Below are positions 20,197 to 28,238 of a DNA stretch of 64,000 bases, piece by piece (the stretch's first letter is position 1; each line of letters begins with the position of its first letter). Origin of the DNA: Planctomycetota bacterium (GTDB taxonomy: Bacteria > Planctomycetota > UBA8742 > UBA2392). The stretch lies in NCBI GenBank assembly GCA_019636215.1, contig JAHBXZ010000008.1, positions 1 to 64,000 of the forward strand, read 5' to 3'. The position numbers and the translations under genes are program-made. Below the pieces are notes generated by a model. It was given only the letters and a program-made list of their open reading frames with translations. It had not been told where the DNA came from and made no database searches.

Positions 20197-22578
20197 TCAG
20201 TCCACGATTGTGTCGGGGTCGCCGGCGGGCTTTGCGCGCTTCTCTGGTGGCAACTTCTCGGACTCGGCATTGAAGTCATTGGCGTCGATCAGGTCTTCCT
20301 GCCCGGCCTTGGCGGCCTCAGCTGCGGCCTTGCGGGTGGGAGGAGGCGGAGTGAAGAAGGCGTAGTTGTCATCCAGGATGAACTCTTCTTCCTCGCTGTC
20401 GTCACCGTCGGTTGGCGGGCGCTTGACCGTGGGGCTTTCGCCGATGGTGGGCTTTGCCGCGGGCGGCGCCGTTCTTGGCGCTTTGTCCTTGGCCGCGAGT
20501 TCCTGGCGCAGCTGCTTCATCATGTCGGGCGGCAGTGCCACGGTGTCGCCGCCGGGCCCATGGCCAAGGTCTTCAACTTTCCTGGCCTGAACAGGCGCGC
20601 GACTGGTGTCGTCGTCATCCCCGGATTCGTCTTTCTTGCTGACCGGTGCGCTGCCACGGGTCACCTTGGCATCTGCGGGTTTGGGGATGAAAATAGTCTT
20701 TGCACCGCCGCCGATCGGCGCGTCGCCAAAGCGCGCCTCGGATGGCACTACCATCTCCGTCGGCTTGCTTTCCGGCGGGGGCGTCTTGGTGCGATCCGTA
20801 ACCTTTTCGGTGCGGCGCTTCATCAGCTTGCGCGTCTTGTGAGGTTTGGAGAATCCCTGGTCGGCCACGGCGCCGGTTCGCGACGGGGGCGGCGGGGTGT
20901 CCTTTTCCTGGTCTGCAGCCGAGTATTCGGGCACGGGCTCGGATGGAGTGTCCGATACGGGCTCTTCCTTGATTGCAGTGGTCTGACCCAGCATCGACGT
21001 GTTGACATGAGCCACTTCAGCCGGCGGTTCATCCGTCTGTGGCGCATGGGCAGCTGGCACCGACTGGTCATCCAGATCCAGGTCTTCATCCGCGGGCGCC
21101 GCCACCTTGCTGCGAATGGCGACTTCGTCGACGTCGTCGTCTGACTTGCCGGACTCATCTCCGAAGTCAACCGCATCAAAACGGCCCGATGCGCTGCCGC
21201 CAAGGTAGACGGCAATCTGCTCATCCGTAAGCGATTCCTCGTCCTCTCCGGTTTCGGCCTTTTCGGCGACTTCCTGCGCCGCCTGGTCCTTTACTTCATC
21301 AATCAGGTCGTCCAGCGCAGGCGCGGGTGGCCGTTCGCCCGGGGCCAGCCCGATGCGAGGCGCGGGTTCGTCCTCGGCGTCCACCGCCGGAGCGGGGGCA
21401 GGCTTGACGGTGGCTGTCGGGATTCGTGGAGACTCCTCGTCCTGCTTCTTGGCGGCGTCCTCTTCCGCGGCGCGCCGGGCCAGCAAGGCCGACCTGTCAA
21501 GCTTGACAGTAGGCATGCCGGTGCTGACGGGGGCGTCGTCGTCGTCGGCGATTGGAGCCGCGGGCTTTGGCGGTGGAGGTGGCGGAACAAACGCATCGGC
21601 GGCATCACCAAAGTCCATTTCTTCCGGTGCCGCCAACGGCGATTCCGGCGCGCGTACGCTGGGTGTCGCGGCGGGCTTGGCATTGCGGAAGTTCGCGGTC
21701 CCCGGCCGTTCACCGGGCTTCTCTGGCGCAGCAGGGCGCGCCGGCAGAGGCCGCGGCGGCGGCGGTGAATACTGTGTGGGGCCACCTGGCGAAGGCATGG
21801 CTTCATGGAACTGGCCGGTCTCGTCGATCTCGGCAGTCTGCATCGGCGGAGGCATCTTCCCCGACGGCGGCTTTGCTCCGCCCCGGGTGGGAGGCGGTAT
21901 GGTGACGCGCTTTTCGCCCTTGGGTGCCTGATGGCGGTTGCTGTCCGCAGCCTCCCACGGTGCCTGCACAATGCCGGTATCGCGCTTGCGCTGAGGGGGC
22001 TTGGCGGGAGCTGCAGGCGGCTTGGCCGGGGCGGCCTTGCCTGTTGCTGGCGCGGCCGGGACTGATGGCTGGGCGCCACTGGGTGGAATCGCCCCATCCG
22101 CAAACACCATCGGGTCAATCTCGGGCGGGGCTTCCGCCGGGCCGTTCTCTGTCTCGGCGCTGACTTTATCAGCGGCCAGAACGGTGGCTTCGGCGGCAAA
22201 CGTGCGTTCGCGGTCGTTGGTTCTCACCAGCCCGCGAGGGTCGCTCTTGCTTGGTGGCTTGATGGCGTTGACAGGGGGCTCCTGGTCGTAGAACGTTATG
22301 CGAGCATCGCCGATGCGCACCTTGGAGCCCATCGTCAGCGGAGCAATGGCACCTGAGCGCAACCGGACGTTGTTGAACACCGTGCCGCCGCTACTGCCCA
22401 GGTCGCGTACAAAGGCGCGCCCACGGCTGTCGATAAATAGCTGCGTGTGCAGGCGCGAAACCTTCATGTCGCGCAGTTGGATGTCGGCCTTGGGCAGGCG
22501 GCCGATTACGTAATCAATCCTGCCGACAAACGGCACCAGCAACGTGTCAGGCCCTAATTTGATTTCCAGGTACGGCAT
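20197..22578 (-). CDS. FHA domain protein with long disordered region
   Basis: A 793-aa protein. Residues 1-100 form an FHA phosphothreonine-binding domain: YVIGR at about 24-28, SRLHTQ, and RDLGSSGGTVFNN. The usual GSSNGT loop reads GSSGGT, so one common contact Asn is changed. Residues about 110-793 are almost entirely Pro/Ala/Asp/Glu low-complexity sequence, ending in acidic DDSEEEEFILDD followed by a short charged tail. It has no TM segment. A role as a scaffold downstream of Hanks-type kinases is plausible from family knowledge. The ribosome site (GGGAG) is 13 bases from the ATG, an unusually long spacing. Confidence 0.85.
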   Translation of the reverse strand: MPYLEIKLGPDTLLVPFVGRIDYVIGRLPKADIQLRDMKVSRLHTQLFIDSRGRAFVRDLGSSGGTVFNNVRLRSGAIAPLTMGSKVRIGDARITFYDQEPPVNAIKPPSKSDPRGLVRTNDRERTFAAEATVLAADKVSAETENGPAEAPPEIDPMVFADGAIPPSGAQPSVPAAPATGKAAPAKPPAAPAKPPQRKRDTGIVQAPWEAADSNRHQAPKGEKRVTIPPPTRGGAKPPSGKMPPPMQTAEIDETGQFHEAMPSPGGPTQYSPPPPRPLPARPAAPEKPGERPGTANFRNAKPAATPSVRAPESPLAAPEEMDFGDAADAFVPPPPPPKPAAPIADDDDAPVSTGMPTVKLDRSALLARRAAEEDAAKKQDEESPRIPTATVKPAPAPAVDAEDEPAPRIGLAPGERPPAPALDDLIDEVKDQAAQEVAEKAETGEDEESLTDEQIAVYLGGSASGRFDAVDFGDESGKSDDDVDEVAIRSKVAAPADEDLDLDDQSVPAAHAPQTDEPPAEVAHVNTSMLGQTTAIKEEPVSDTPSEPVPEYSAADQEKDTPPPPSRTGAVADQGFSKPHKTRKLMKRRTEKVTDRTKTPPPESKPTEMVVPSEARFGDAPIGGGAKTIFIPKPADAKVTRGSAPVSKKDESGDDDDTSRAPVQARKVEDLGHGPGGDTVALPPDMMKQLRQELAAKDKAPRTAPPAAKPTIGESPTVKRPPTDGDDSEEEEFILDDNYAFFTPPPPTRKAAAEAAKAGQEDLIDANDFNAESEKLPPEKRAKPAGDPDTIVD

Positions 22579-22621
22579 TGGCCGTGTTGTCTCCCTGCCA
22601 AGGGCACCCGACTGCTATCAG

Positions 22622-22675
22622 ACGACCGTTACATCCTATCGTTTACGCCTTTAAGTGCATGTGCGCAACGGTCGT
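22622..22675. other. 9-bp inverted repeat upstream of the FHA gene
   Basis: ACGACCGTT at 22622-22630 and its exact complement at 22667-22675 flank a 36-nt AT-richer stretch. It lies between the lipoprotein gene stop (22678) and the FHA gene start (22578), so it may hold the FHA promoter or its operator, or end the upstream message. Confidence 0.35.
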
Positions 22676-22677
22676 GC

Positions 22678-24321
22678 TCATTGCGCAGAAACTGAGAACT
22701 GGGTTGACCCCGATGTCGCGCCGCTGTTAGGCCTGTGCTGCACCCGGACCAGGTAAGTTCCGGCCCCCAACGGCAGGGTAAAGCCCTTGTTAGCAGCATC
22801 TCCGCCATGCAGGGCCAGAATGTTGCGATCAAGGTCATGCACGGTCAGTTCCAGCCTGTGCGAGGCCGGTGAGTAGCCCCCAGTCGTGTTTGTTAGCAGG
22901 AATTGAACACTAGCCGGGCTGGCTAAAGTGACGCGATACACACCGTTTGCCCCCGGCCCCAGAATGGGGTTTGGAGCGGTTCCTGCATAGGCATCCAAGC
23001 TGCCGGATTGCGCCGCCCCTCCGACGGTCAGCTCCGCGGGAAACGGGTCTGCGCCACCGCCGGGCGGGAAAACCTCGCCATGGGCGGCCATGATCGCGTT
23101 GGCAGTACTGGCTGATGTAAACAGGTCATCAATCAACTGCTGCCAAAGGCTGGCCAGCCAGCAGATTTCGTACGGGGCATTTCGTGTGGCCAGTGCCGCG
23201 AAGCTGGTGAGAAAGTCCGCCAACGTGATGGCCACGCCGTCGGAGTCGAAGTCTGTCGGCCCGCCCGCGGCACCGTCCAGCATGTCCCAAACCACGCGGG
23301 ATACCCTGAACTCATTGGCGTATCCTGCCCCCGACCCGGGCAGCAGGCCTGACTCCAGGTCGAACTCAAACTGCATGGCCGGGGTGCCACCGGGGTATCC
23401 GATGGTGTCGCGGTAGACACGCAGGTCGAGAATCGCGCAACCCACGGCTGTAACCACTCCCTCGCTGTAGGCGGCCGTGTAGATCAGTTCTTCACCGGCG
23501 TGGGGACCGCCGAAGTTGTTGTCGCGGCTCTTGGTAAGTTGCAGAAAGCTGGCCCACTCGTGCGCGATTACGGTTTCATCGTACTCGTCATGATCGGTGT
23601 CGGCCGGGTTGGCCAGTGTGCCGCCCAGCAGGTAGATAGTCGGCCGTGCGTTGGGGCCGGACTCATCGGTGCCCGTGGGCGTGGTCGCGCCGGTGCACCA
23701 AAAGACATCCAGTTCTCCTAGGGCAGGAAAGCTGGTCGCAACCGCAGCCCTCATGCGGCCGATAGTGTCCAGGATGGCAAATGCCCCGGCCCGGTTGTCG
23801 GGCAGCGCGAACGATGCGTGGAGGTTCAGGTTCTGGTTGCCCCCGGACCGCTGCAGAATCGGGCCGCTAACAGCGTGAACCAAGGCCGGGCTGGTACGCG
23901 GGTGAAACACTCGGTCAACTTCGTTGCCATTGCCGCGGCTGGCCCTGACCCGCACAAAAAAGTCGTGGTCGACATTCAGGTTCAGGATGTAGTTCCCGGA
24001 AGCGTCCGTGGCGGTTGTTGCAACCACGGTGTGGATGCTGTTGTGGCGCACGGCCTCAATCAACACAAAGTCGGCCGTTGTGACCACCGGCGTGCTGCCA
24101 AGGCCCGAGGCCGTGACCGGAAGCCGGTCGAAGGTGACCTGGCCCTGGATTGTCAGCGCGACAGGAGCGCCTCCATCGGGTTGTGCGGTGCCGCCGCTGG
24201 GCCCGATCACAAGTAACGGATCAAGCCAAGGTGAGGGCCCCGGCCCTTTGTCCTTGTCATCGCCCGGGCACCCGGCCAGTGCCAGGGTCCACAGCAACAT
24301 CAATGGGAAGAATCGGTACAT
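22678..24321 (-). CDS. Lipoprotein with degenerate zinc-metallopeptidase site
   Basis: A 547-aa lipoprotein with a signal peptide and lipobox LAGC (Cys18) followed by an acidic spacer. A carboxypeptidase-regulatory-like beta domain occupies about 50-140. A metallopeptidase-like core follows: ETVIAHEWASF at 249-259, GGPH with His274, and SEG with Glu287, then FRVSRVVWDMLDG. In the gluzincin-like relatives I recall, the first motif reads HExxH; here the second His is Ser258, so zinc binding and catalysis are doubtful. The C-terminal 110 residues are a beta-sandwich of PPC type. ATG 24321 is chosen because the signal peptide starts there. Confidence 0.7.
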   Translation of the reverse strand: MYRFFPLMLLWTLALAGCPGDDKDKGPGPSPWLDPLLVIGPSGGTAQPDGGAPVALTIQGQVTFDRLPVTASGLGSTPVVTTADFVLIEAVRHNSIHTVVATTATDASGNYILNLNVDHDFFVRVRASRGNGNEVDRVFHPRTSPALVHAVSGPILQRSGGNQNLNLHASFALPDNRAGAFAILDTIGRMRAAVATSFPALGELDVFWCTGATTPTGTDESGPNARPTIYLLGGTLANPADTDHDEYDETVIAHEWASFLQLTKSRDNNFGGPHAGEELIYTAAYSEGVVTAVGCAILDLRVYRDTIGYPGGTPAMQFEFDLESGLLPGSGAGYANEFRVSRVVWDMLDGAAGGPTDFDSDGVAITLADFLTSFAALATRNAPYEICWLASLWQQLIDDLFTSASTANAIMAAHGEVFPPGGGADPFPAELTVGGAAQSGSLDAYAGTAPNPILGPGANGVYRVTLASPASVQFLLTNTTGGYSPASHRLELTVHDLDRNILALHGGDAANKGFTLPLGAGTYLVRVQHRPNSGATSGSTQFSVSAQ

Positions 24322-24419
24322 GCCAACGTACGGGGTATGCCGGGGGGCCGACAGTCTATCAGGACGGGCGGCCGTGCACAGGCTTGCCGGTTGCGGCAAC
24401 GGGGCGTTAGAACCGTGCC

Positions 24420-25739
24420 ATGCGCTGGGTATTCAACCTTGGCTACCTGTGGCTTGCGGCATGGATCTGGCCCTGGTTCGTGTTTAAGTACCTCACGACG
24501 GGCAAGTACCGAGCGGGTATTGGCCAGCGCCTGGGTGCACTGCCAGAGCGCAAGGACGGCCGCAAGAGCATCTGGGTTCACGCCGTCAGTGTGGGCGAGC
24601 TGCTGCAGATCAAGCCGCTGTTGAAGGCGTTGCGCCAGAGACACCCGGAGCACGACGTGGTCGTCACGTACACCACGCGCACGGCCGCAGAGATTGCCGC
24701 CCGGGAGCTTCCGGACTACTTCCACTGCTATTCGCCGCTGGACTTGAGCTGGGTAGTCGACGGCTTCTTTCGCACTCTCGACCCGGCGTTGATCGTGCTG
24801 GTTGAACTGGAGTTGTGGCCGAACTGGCTGATGACTGCCCGCCGGCGCGGCGTGCCCGTGATGCTGGCCAACGGCCGTATCAGCGAAAAGAGCTTTCGCA
24901 ACTACCGGCGTTTCCAGTGGCTGCTTCAGCCCGCCTACGACGCGATCAACACCTGGGCAATGCAGGACGAAACCTATGCCGAGAGAGCCAGGGCACTGAC
25001 AGCAAAGGTCACGGGTTCGCCACGTGGTGCGGCTGTTAGCGATGCTTCGCTTGCGCTTGCGCGGCCTGGCGCGGTGGTAGTTACCGGCAACTTGAAGTAC
25101 GACTCGCTGGTATCCGAGCCTGACGCCGAAAAGTTCGCATACTTTCGCGGCGCGTTCTGCATCGGGAATGATCAGCGCGTGCTTGTGTGTGGCAGCACTC
25201 ATCCGGGCGAACATGAACTGCTGATCGACATGCTGCCGCGCCTTGGCTGTCGCGTCGTGATTGTGCCCCGCCACCCCGAGCGCTATGCCGGTGTGCGCGA
25301 CCTGCTGACGAAGGCAGGCGCAGGCTGGCGTAACCGCAGCGAGCTATCGCCCGAGAAGCCCTCAAGGGCAAGCGACGTGATCCTGCTGGATACGATGGGG
25401 GAGCTGGCCGCCGTCTATGCGATTGCCGATGTTGTGTTTATCGGCGGGTCGCTGATCCCGCACGGTGGCCAGAACATGGCCGAGCCGATAGCCCTTGGCA
25501 AGGCGACGCTGTTCGGGCCGCACACGCACAACTTCAAGGCGACCGTACGAGAACTGAAGGAGTGCGGTGGCGCAATCCAGGTTACGGATGCCATCGAGCT
25601 TGAGCGCGAGATCAAGCGCTTGCTGGATAACCCGGGGGAGCGCTCCAGGCTGGGCCAAGCGGGTCGCGCACGTGTGCTGGCAGGCCGCGGAGCCCTGGGT
25701 CGCCACCTTGATTTGATATCGAGGTTGCTCCATGGCTAG
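24420..25739 (+). CDS. waaA: 3-deoxy-D-manno-octulosonic acid (Kdo) transferase
   Basis: A 439-aa GT-B glycosyltransferase that moves Kdo from CMP-Kdo to lipid A precursors at the inner membrane. The N-terminal hydrophobic anchor (residues 4-22) is followed by the acceptor-side domain with IWVHAVSVGE carrying the conserved catalytic Glu, VELELWPN, and in the second domain CGSTHPGEHE, PRHPER, GGSLIPHGGQNMAEP. Length and motifs match WaaA/KdtA. No other LPS genes are adjacent. Its stop overlaps the next gene by 8 bp, indicating co-translation. Confidence 0.95.
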   Translation: MRWVFNLGYLWLAAWIWPWFVFKYLTTGKYRAGIGQRLGALPERKDGRKSIWVHAVSVGELLQIKPLLKALRQRHPEHDVVVTYTTRTAAEIAARELPDYFHCYSPLDLSWVVDGFFRTLDPALIVLVELELWPNWLMTARRRGVPVMLANGRISEKSFRNYRRFQWLLQPAYDAINTWAMQDETYAERARALTAKVTGSPRGAAVSDASLALARPGAVVVTGNLKYDSLVSEPDAEKFAYFRGAFCIGNDQRVLVCGSTHPGEHELLIDMLPRLGCRVVIVPRHPERYAGVRDLLTKAGAGWRNRSELSPEKPSRASDVILLDTMGELAAVYAIADVVFIGGSLIPHGGQNMAEPIALGKATLFGPHTHNFKATVRELKECGGAIQVTDAIELEREIKRLLDNPGERSRLGQAGRARVLAGRGALGRHLDLISRLLHG

Positions 25740-26112
25740 TCGTCCTTCAGGCCCGCCCAAGAGCGGCATCAGGATCGATCATCAGGCAGAGGTTGACCGC
25801 CTCGCGCGAGAACTGGCCGGCCTGGAGCCTCAGTTGAAACGCCTGTCGCGGTGGTCAGCGGCGCTTCTCATGCTTGGGCTGGCGTCTTCGGCTGCGGTGA
25901 TTGCTGTCTGGCTGGTCATTGAGCACATGGTGATTTTCTGGGGACTGCCCGCCATCCTGACTGGGTTTTGCGGAATGGGCGTCATGCAGTTGAAGAGTCA
26001 TAAGGTGCGCGAGGCCGCGAAGAAGTTGCAGCGGGAGCGCAATGAGGCTATGGGCGCACTGCGGCACGCCAGATCGACCGGCGGCGCTGGCGGCGGCCCC
26101 GAGCCAACCTAG
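25732..26112 (+). CDS. Small two-TM membrane protein
   Basis: A 126-aa protein with a basic N-terminus, a helical region (residues 16-40) and two TM segments at about 42-62 and 66-86, then a charged helical tail with coiled-coil character and a Gly/Pro end. No family is recognised. Its ATG lies inside the end of waaA (ATGGCTAG), so the two are coupled, and the next gene starts 11 bp after its stop. Confidence 0.65.
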   Translation: MASRPSGPPKSGIRIDHQAEVDRLARELAGLEPQLKRLSRWSAALLMLGLASSAAVIAVWLVIEHMVIFWGLPAILTGFCGMGVMQLKSHKVREAAKKLQRERNEAMGALRHARSTGGAGGGPEPT

Positions 26113-26123
26113 ACTGTCGGCCC

Positions 26124-28232
26124 ATGCGTGTGATCCCGTTTGCCCTGACGATTTTCTTCAGCGCGTTTCTGCTGTTTCAGGTGCAGCCGCTGATTGCCCG
26201 GTACATCCTGCCGTGGTTTGGTGGCGGGGCGAGCGTCTGGTCTGTCACCATGCTGTTCTTTCAGACCGCGTTGCTGGCGGGCTATGGCTACTCGCACCTG
26301 ATGTCTTCCAGGGTCAAGCGCGTTCCCCAGGCCGTGATACACCTGGTTCTGCTTGGCCTTTGCGCGCTGCTGCTGCCGATCATTCCCTCGGAGTCATTCA
26401 AACCTTCGCCGGGTGATGAGCCGGTCACCGGCATCCTGGTGCTGCTGGCGGTAACTGTCGGCCTGCCATACTTTGCGCTGTCTACAACAGGGCCGCTGCT
26501 TCAAGCCTGGTTCTCGCGTGCTGTGCCGGGCAAATCGCCTTACCCGCTGTATGCCCTAAGCAATGTGGGATCACTGCTGGCGCTGCTTTCTTTCCCGTTT
26601 GTGTTTGAGCCCGCGTTCTCGCGCAAGGACATGGCCTGGATCTGGTCCATCGGGTACCTGGTGTTTGTGGCGCTTTGTGTGATTGCCGCCTTGGTACCAC
26701 AGAGGCCTCAGGCCGAGGCAGCGAAGTCAGAACCCGAGCCAGAACAGTCGCCTCCCACGGGCAGACAAAAGGGAACCTGGGTTCTGCTTGCAGGCGCCGG
26801 CAGCGCACTGTTGTTGAGCTTCACCAACGAACTTTGCATTGACGTGGCCAGCGTTCCGTTCCTGTGGGTGCTTCCGCTGAGCATCTACCTGGTGTCCTTC
26901 ATCGTCACGTTTACCAGTGGTCGCGCGGTGTCCCGCGGGATTTACCGGCCGCTGGTGCCTGTTGCCGCCATTGGTGTGATGTTGCTGGTGCAGTTCGGCG
27001 TCAAGCTGCCCCTGATCGTTGTCGTGTGCGGTTACAGTCTCACGCTGCTGATTCTGACTGTGGCCTGTCACGGTGAGGCCTATCGGATGCGTCCCACGGC
27101 CAGGCACCTGACCAGCTTTTACCTGATGGTGTCAGTCGGTGGCGCGCTTGGGGGGTTGTTTGTGGCCGTGCTCGCGCCGCTGCTGTTTCCGGTGCGGCAG
27201 GAGCTTGCGATCACCGTTCTGGCCACGTTCGTGCTGCTGGTGATCCTGATGTCGCGCGACGAAACGTCGCGCATGTTCGGCGGCAGGCCGCGGGCGGCTT
27301 GGGCGGGGCTCTTCGTGCTGGCCGCGGCGGCGGTGGGTGTGTTCGGTTTTCACCTTTACGAGCAGCTGAACTCGCTGATCCGCGTGCAGCGCGACTTTTA
27401 CGGAGTGTTCCGCGTCAGCGAGACACCCGAGGAGTCGGAATCTCCGTGGGTGCGTATCCTCAGTTCGGGAACCACCATTCACGGCCTGCAGTACATGGAG
27501 CCTCAACTGCAGCACCTGCCTACCAGTTACTTCGGGCGGCAGTCCGGTGCCGGTTTGACGATTGAGGGTCTATACGACAAGGGGCCGATGCGGGTGGGCG
27601 TACTTGGCCTGGGCGTAGGCACACTTGCGGCTTACGGACGGCCGGGCGACTACTACCGTTTCTATGAGATTGTTCCGGGTGTGGTGGACATTGCCCACGA
27701 GGAGTTCCGGTTTCTCAAGAACTGCCAGGCAAAGTACGACATCCTGGTAGGGGACGGCCGCCTGGTTATGGAGGCAGAGCCGGACCAGAACTTCGACGTA
27801 CTGGTGCTGGACGCCTTTTCCAGTGATGCCATCCCGGTGCACATCATCACCGCCGAAGCATTTGGGATCTACCTTCGCCACCTGAAGCCCGGCGGTGTGC
27901 TGTGCATCAACATTTCCAACCGGCACCTGGACCTGCGGCCGGTCTGTATGGCAAACGCGGAACGGTTCAACATGGCCTATCTGGGCTGGCAGTCGGCGGC
28001 CAACGCTAACACCGGCTCGGTTCTGGCGTGGTGGTTTGTGGCCACGCGGGACCGTACGTTCCAGCGCGTGTTTGAGCAGTCGGCGCTGCGCCTTCAGCGG
28101 GAGTACCGCGAACAGGGCATCCTTGATGACATGGCCGGCGGCCTTGGCCTTTCACTTCCGATGCCGTCCAGCGACACCCAGTTTCGACCCTGGACTGACG
28201 ACTACTCCAACATGTTCAAAGTGCTGCGATAG
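26124..28232 (+). CDS. Membrane-fused spermidine-synthase-like protein (copy 1)
   Basis: A 702-aa protein with an N-terminal polytopic membrane region (about 10-13 TM helices in residues 1-410) and a C-terminal methyltransferase/spermidine-synthase-like Rossmann domain (about 420-690). Seen in the latter: GVLGLGVGTLAAYG (nucleotide/dcSAM-type loop), FYEIVP, VGDGRL and VLDAFSSDAIPVH. These fused proteins are widespread in uncultured bacteria and their reaction is not established. It opens with a hydrophobic segment at RVIPFALTIFFSAFLLFQVQ. It is followed after 6 bp by a second copy of the same architecture. Confidence 0.85.
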   Translation: MRVIPFALTIFFSAFLLFQVQPLIARYILPWFGGGASVWSVTMLFFQTALLAGYGYSHLMSSRVKRVPQAVIHLVLLGLCALLLPIIPSESFKPSPGDEPVTGILVLLAVTVGLPYFALSTTGPLLQAWFSRAVPGKSPYPLYALSNVGSLLALLSFPFVFEPAFSRKDMAWIWSIGYLVFVALCVIAALVPQRPQAEAAKSEPEPEQSPPTGRQKGTWVLLAGAGSALLLSFTNELCIDVASVPFLWVLPLSIYLVSFIVTFTSGRAVSRGIYRPLVPVAAIGVMLLVQFGVKLPLIVVVCGYSLTLLILTVACHGEAYRMRPTARHLTSFYLMVSVGGALGGLFVAVLAPLLFPVRQELAITVLATFVLLVILMSRDETSRMFGGRPRAAWAGLFVLAAAAVGVFGFHLYEQLNSLIRVQRDFYGVFRVSETPEESESPWVRILSSGTTIHGLQYMEPQLQHLPTSYFGRQSGAGLTIEGLYDKGPMRVGVLGLGVGTLAAYGRPGDYYRFYEIVPGVVDIAHEEFRFLKNCQAKYDILVGDGRLVMEAEPDQNFDVLVLDAFSSDAIPVHIITAEAFGIYLRHLKPGGVLCINISNRHLDLRPVCMANAERFNMAYLGWQSAANANTGSVLAWWFVATRDRTFQRVFEQSALRLQREYREQGILDDMAGGLGLSLPMPSSDTQFRPWTDDYSNMFKVLR

Positions 28233-28238
28233 GCCGTC

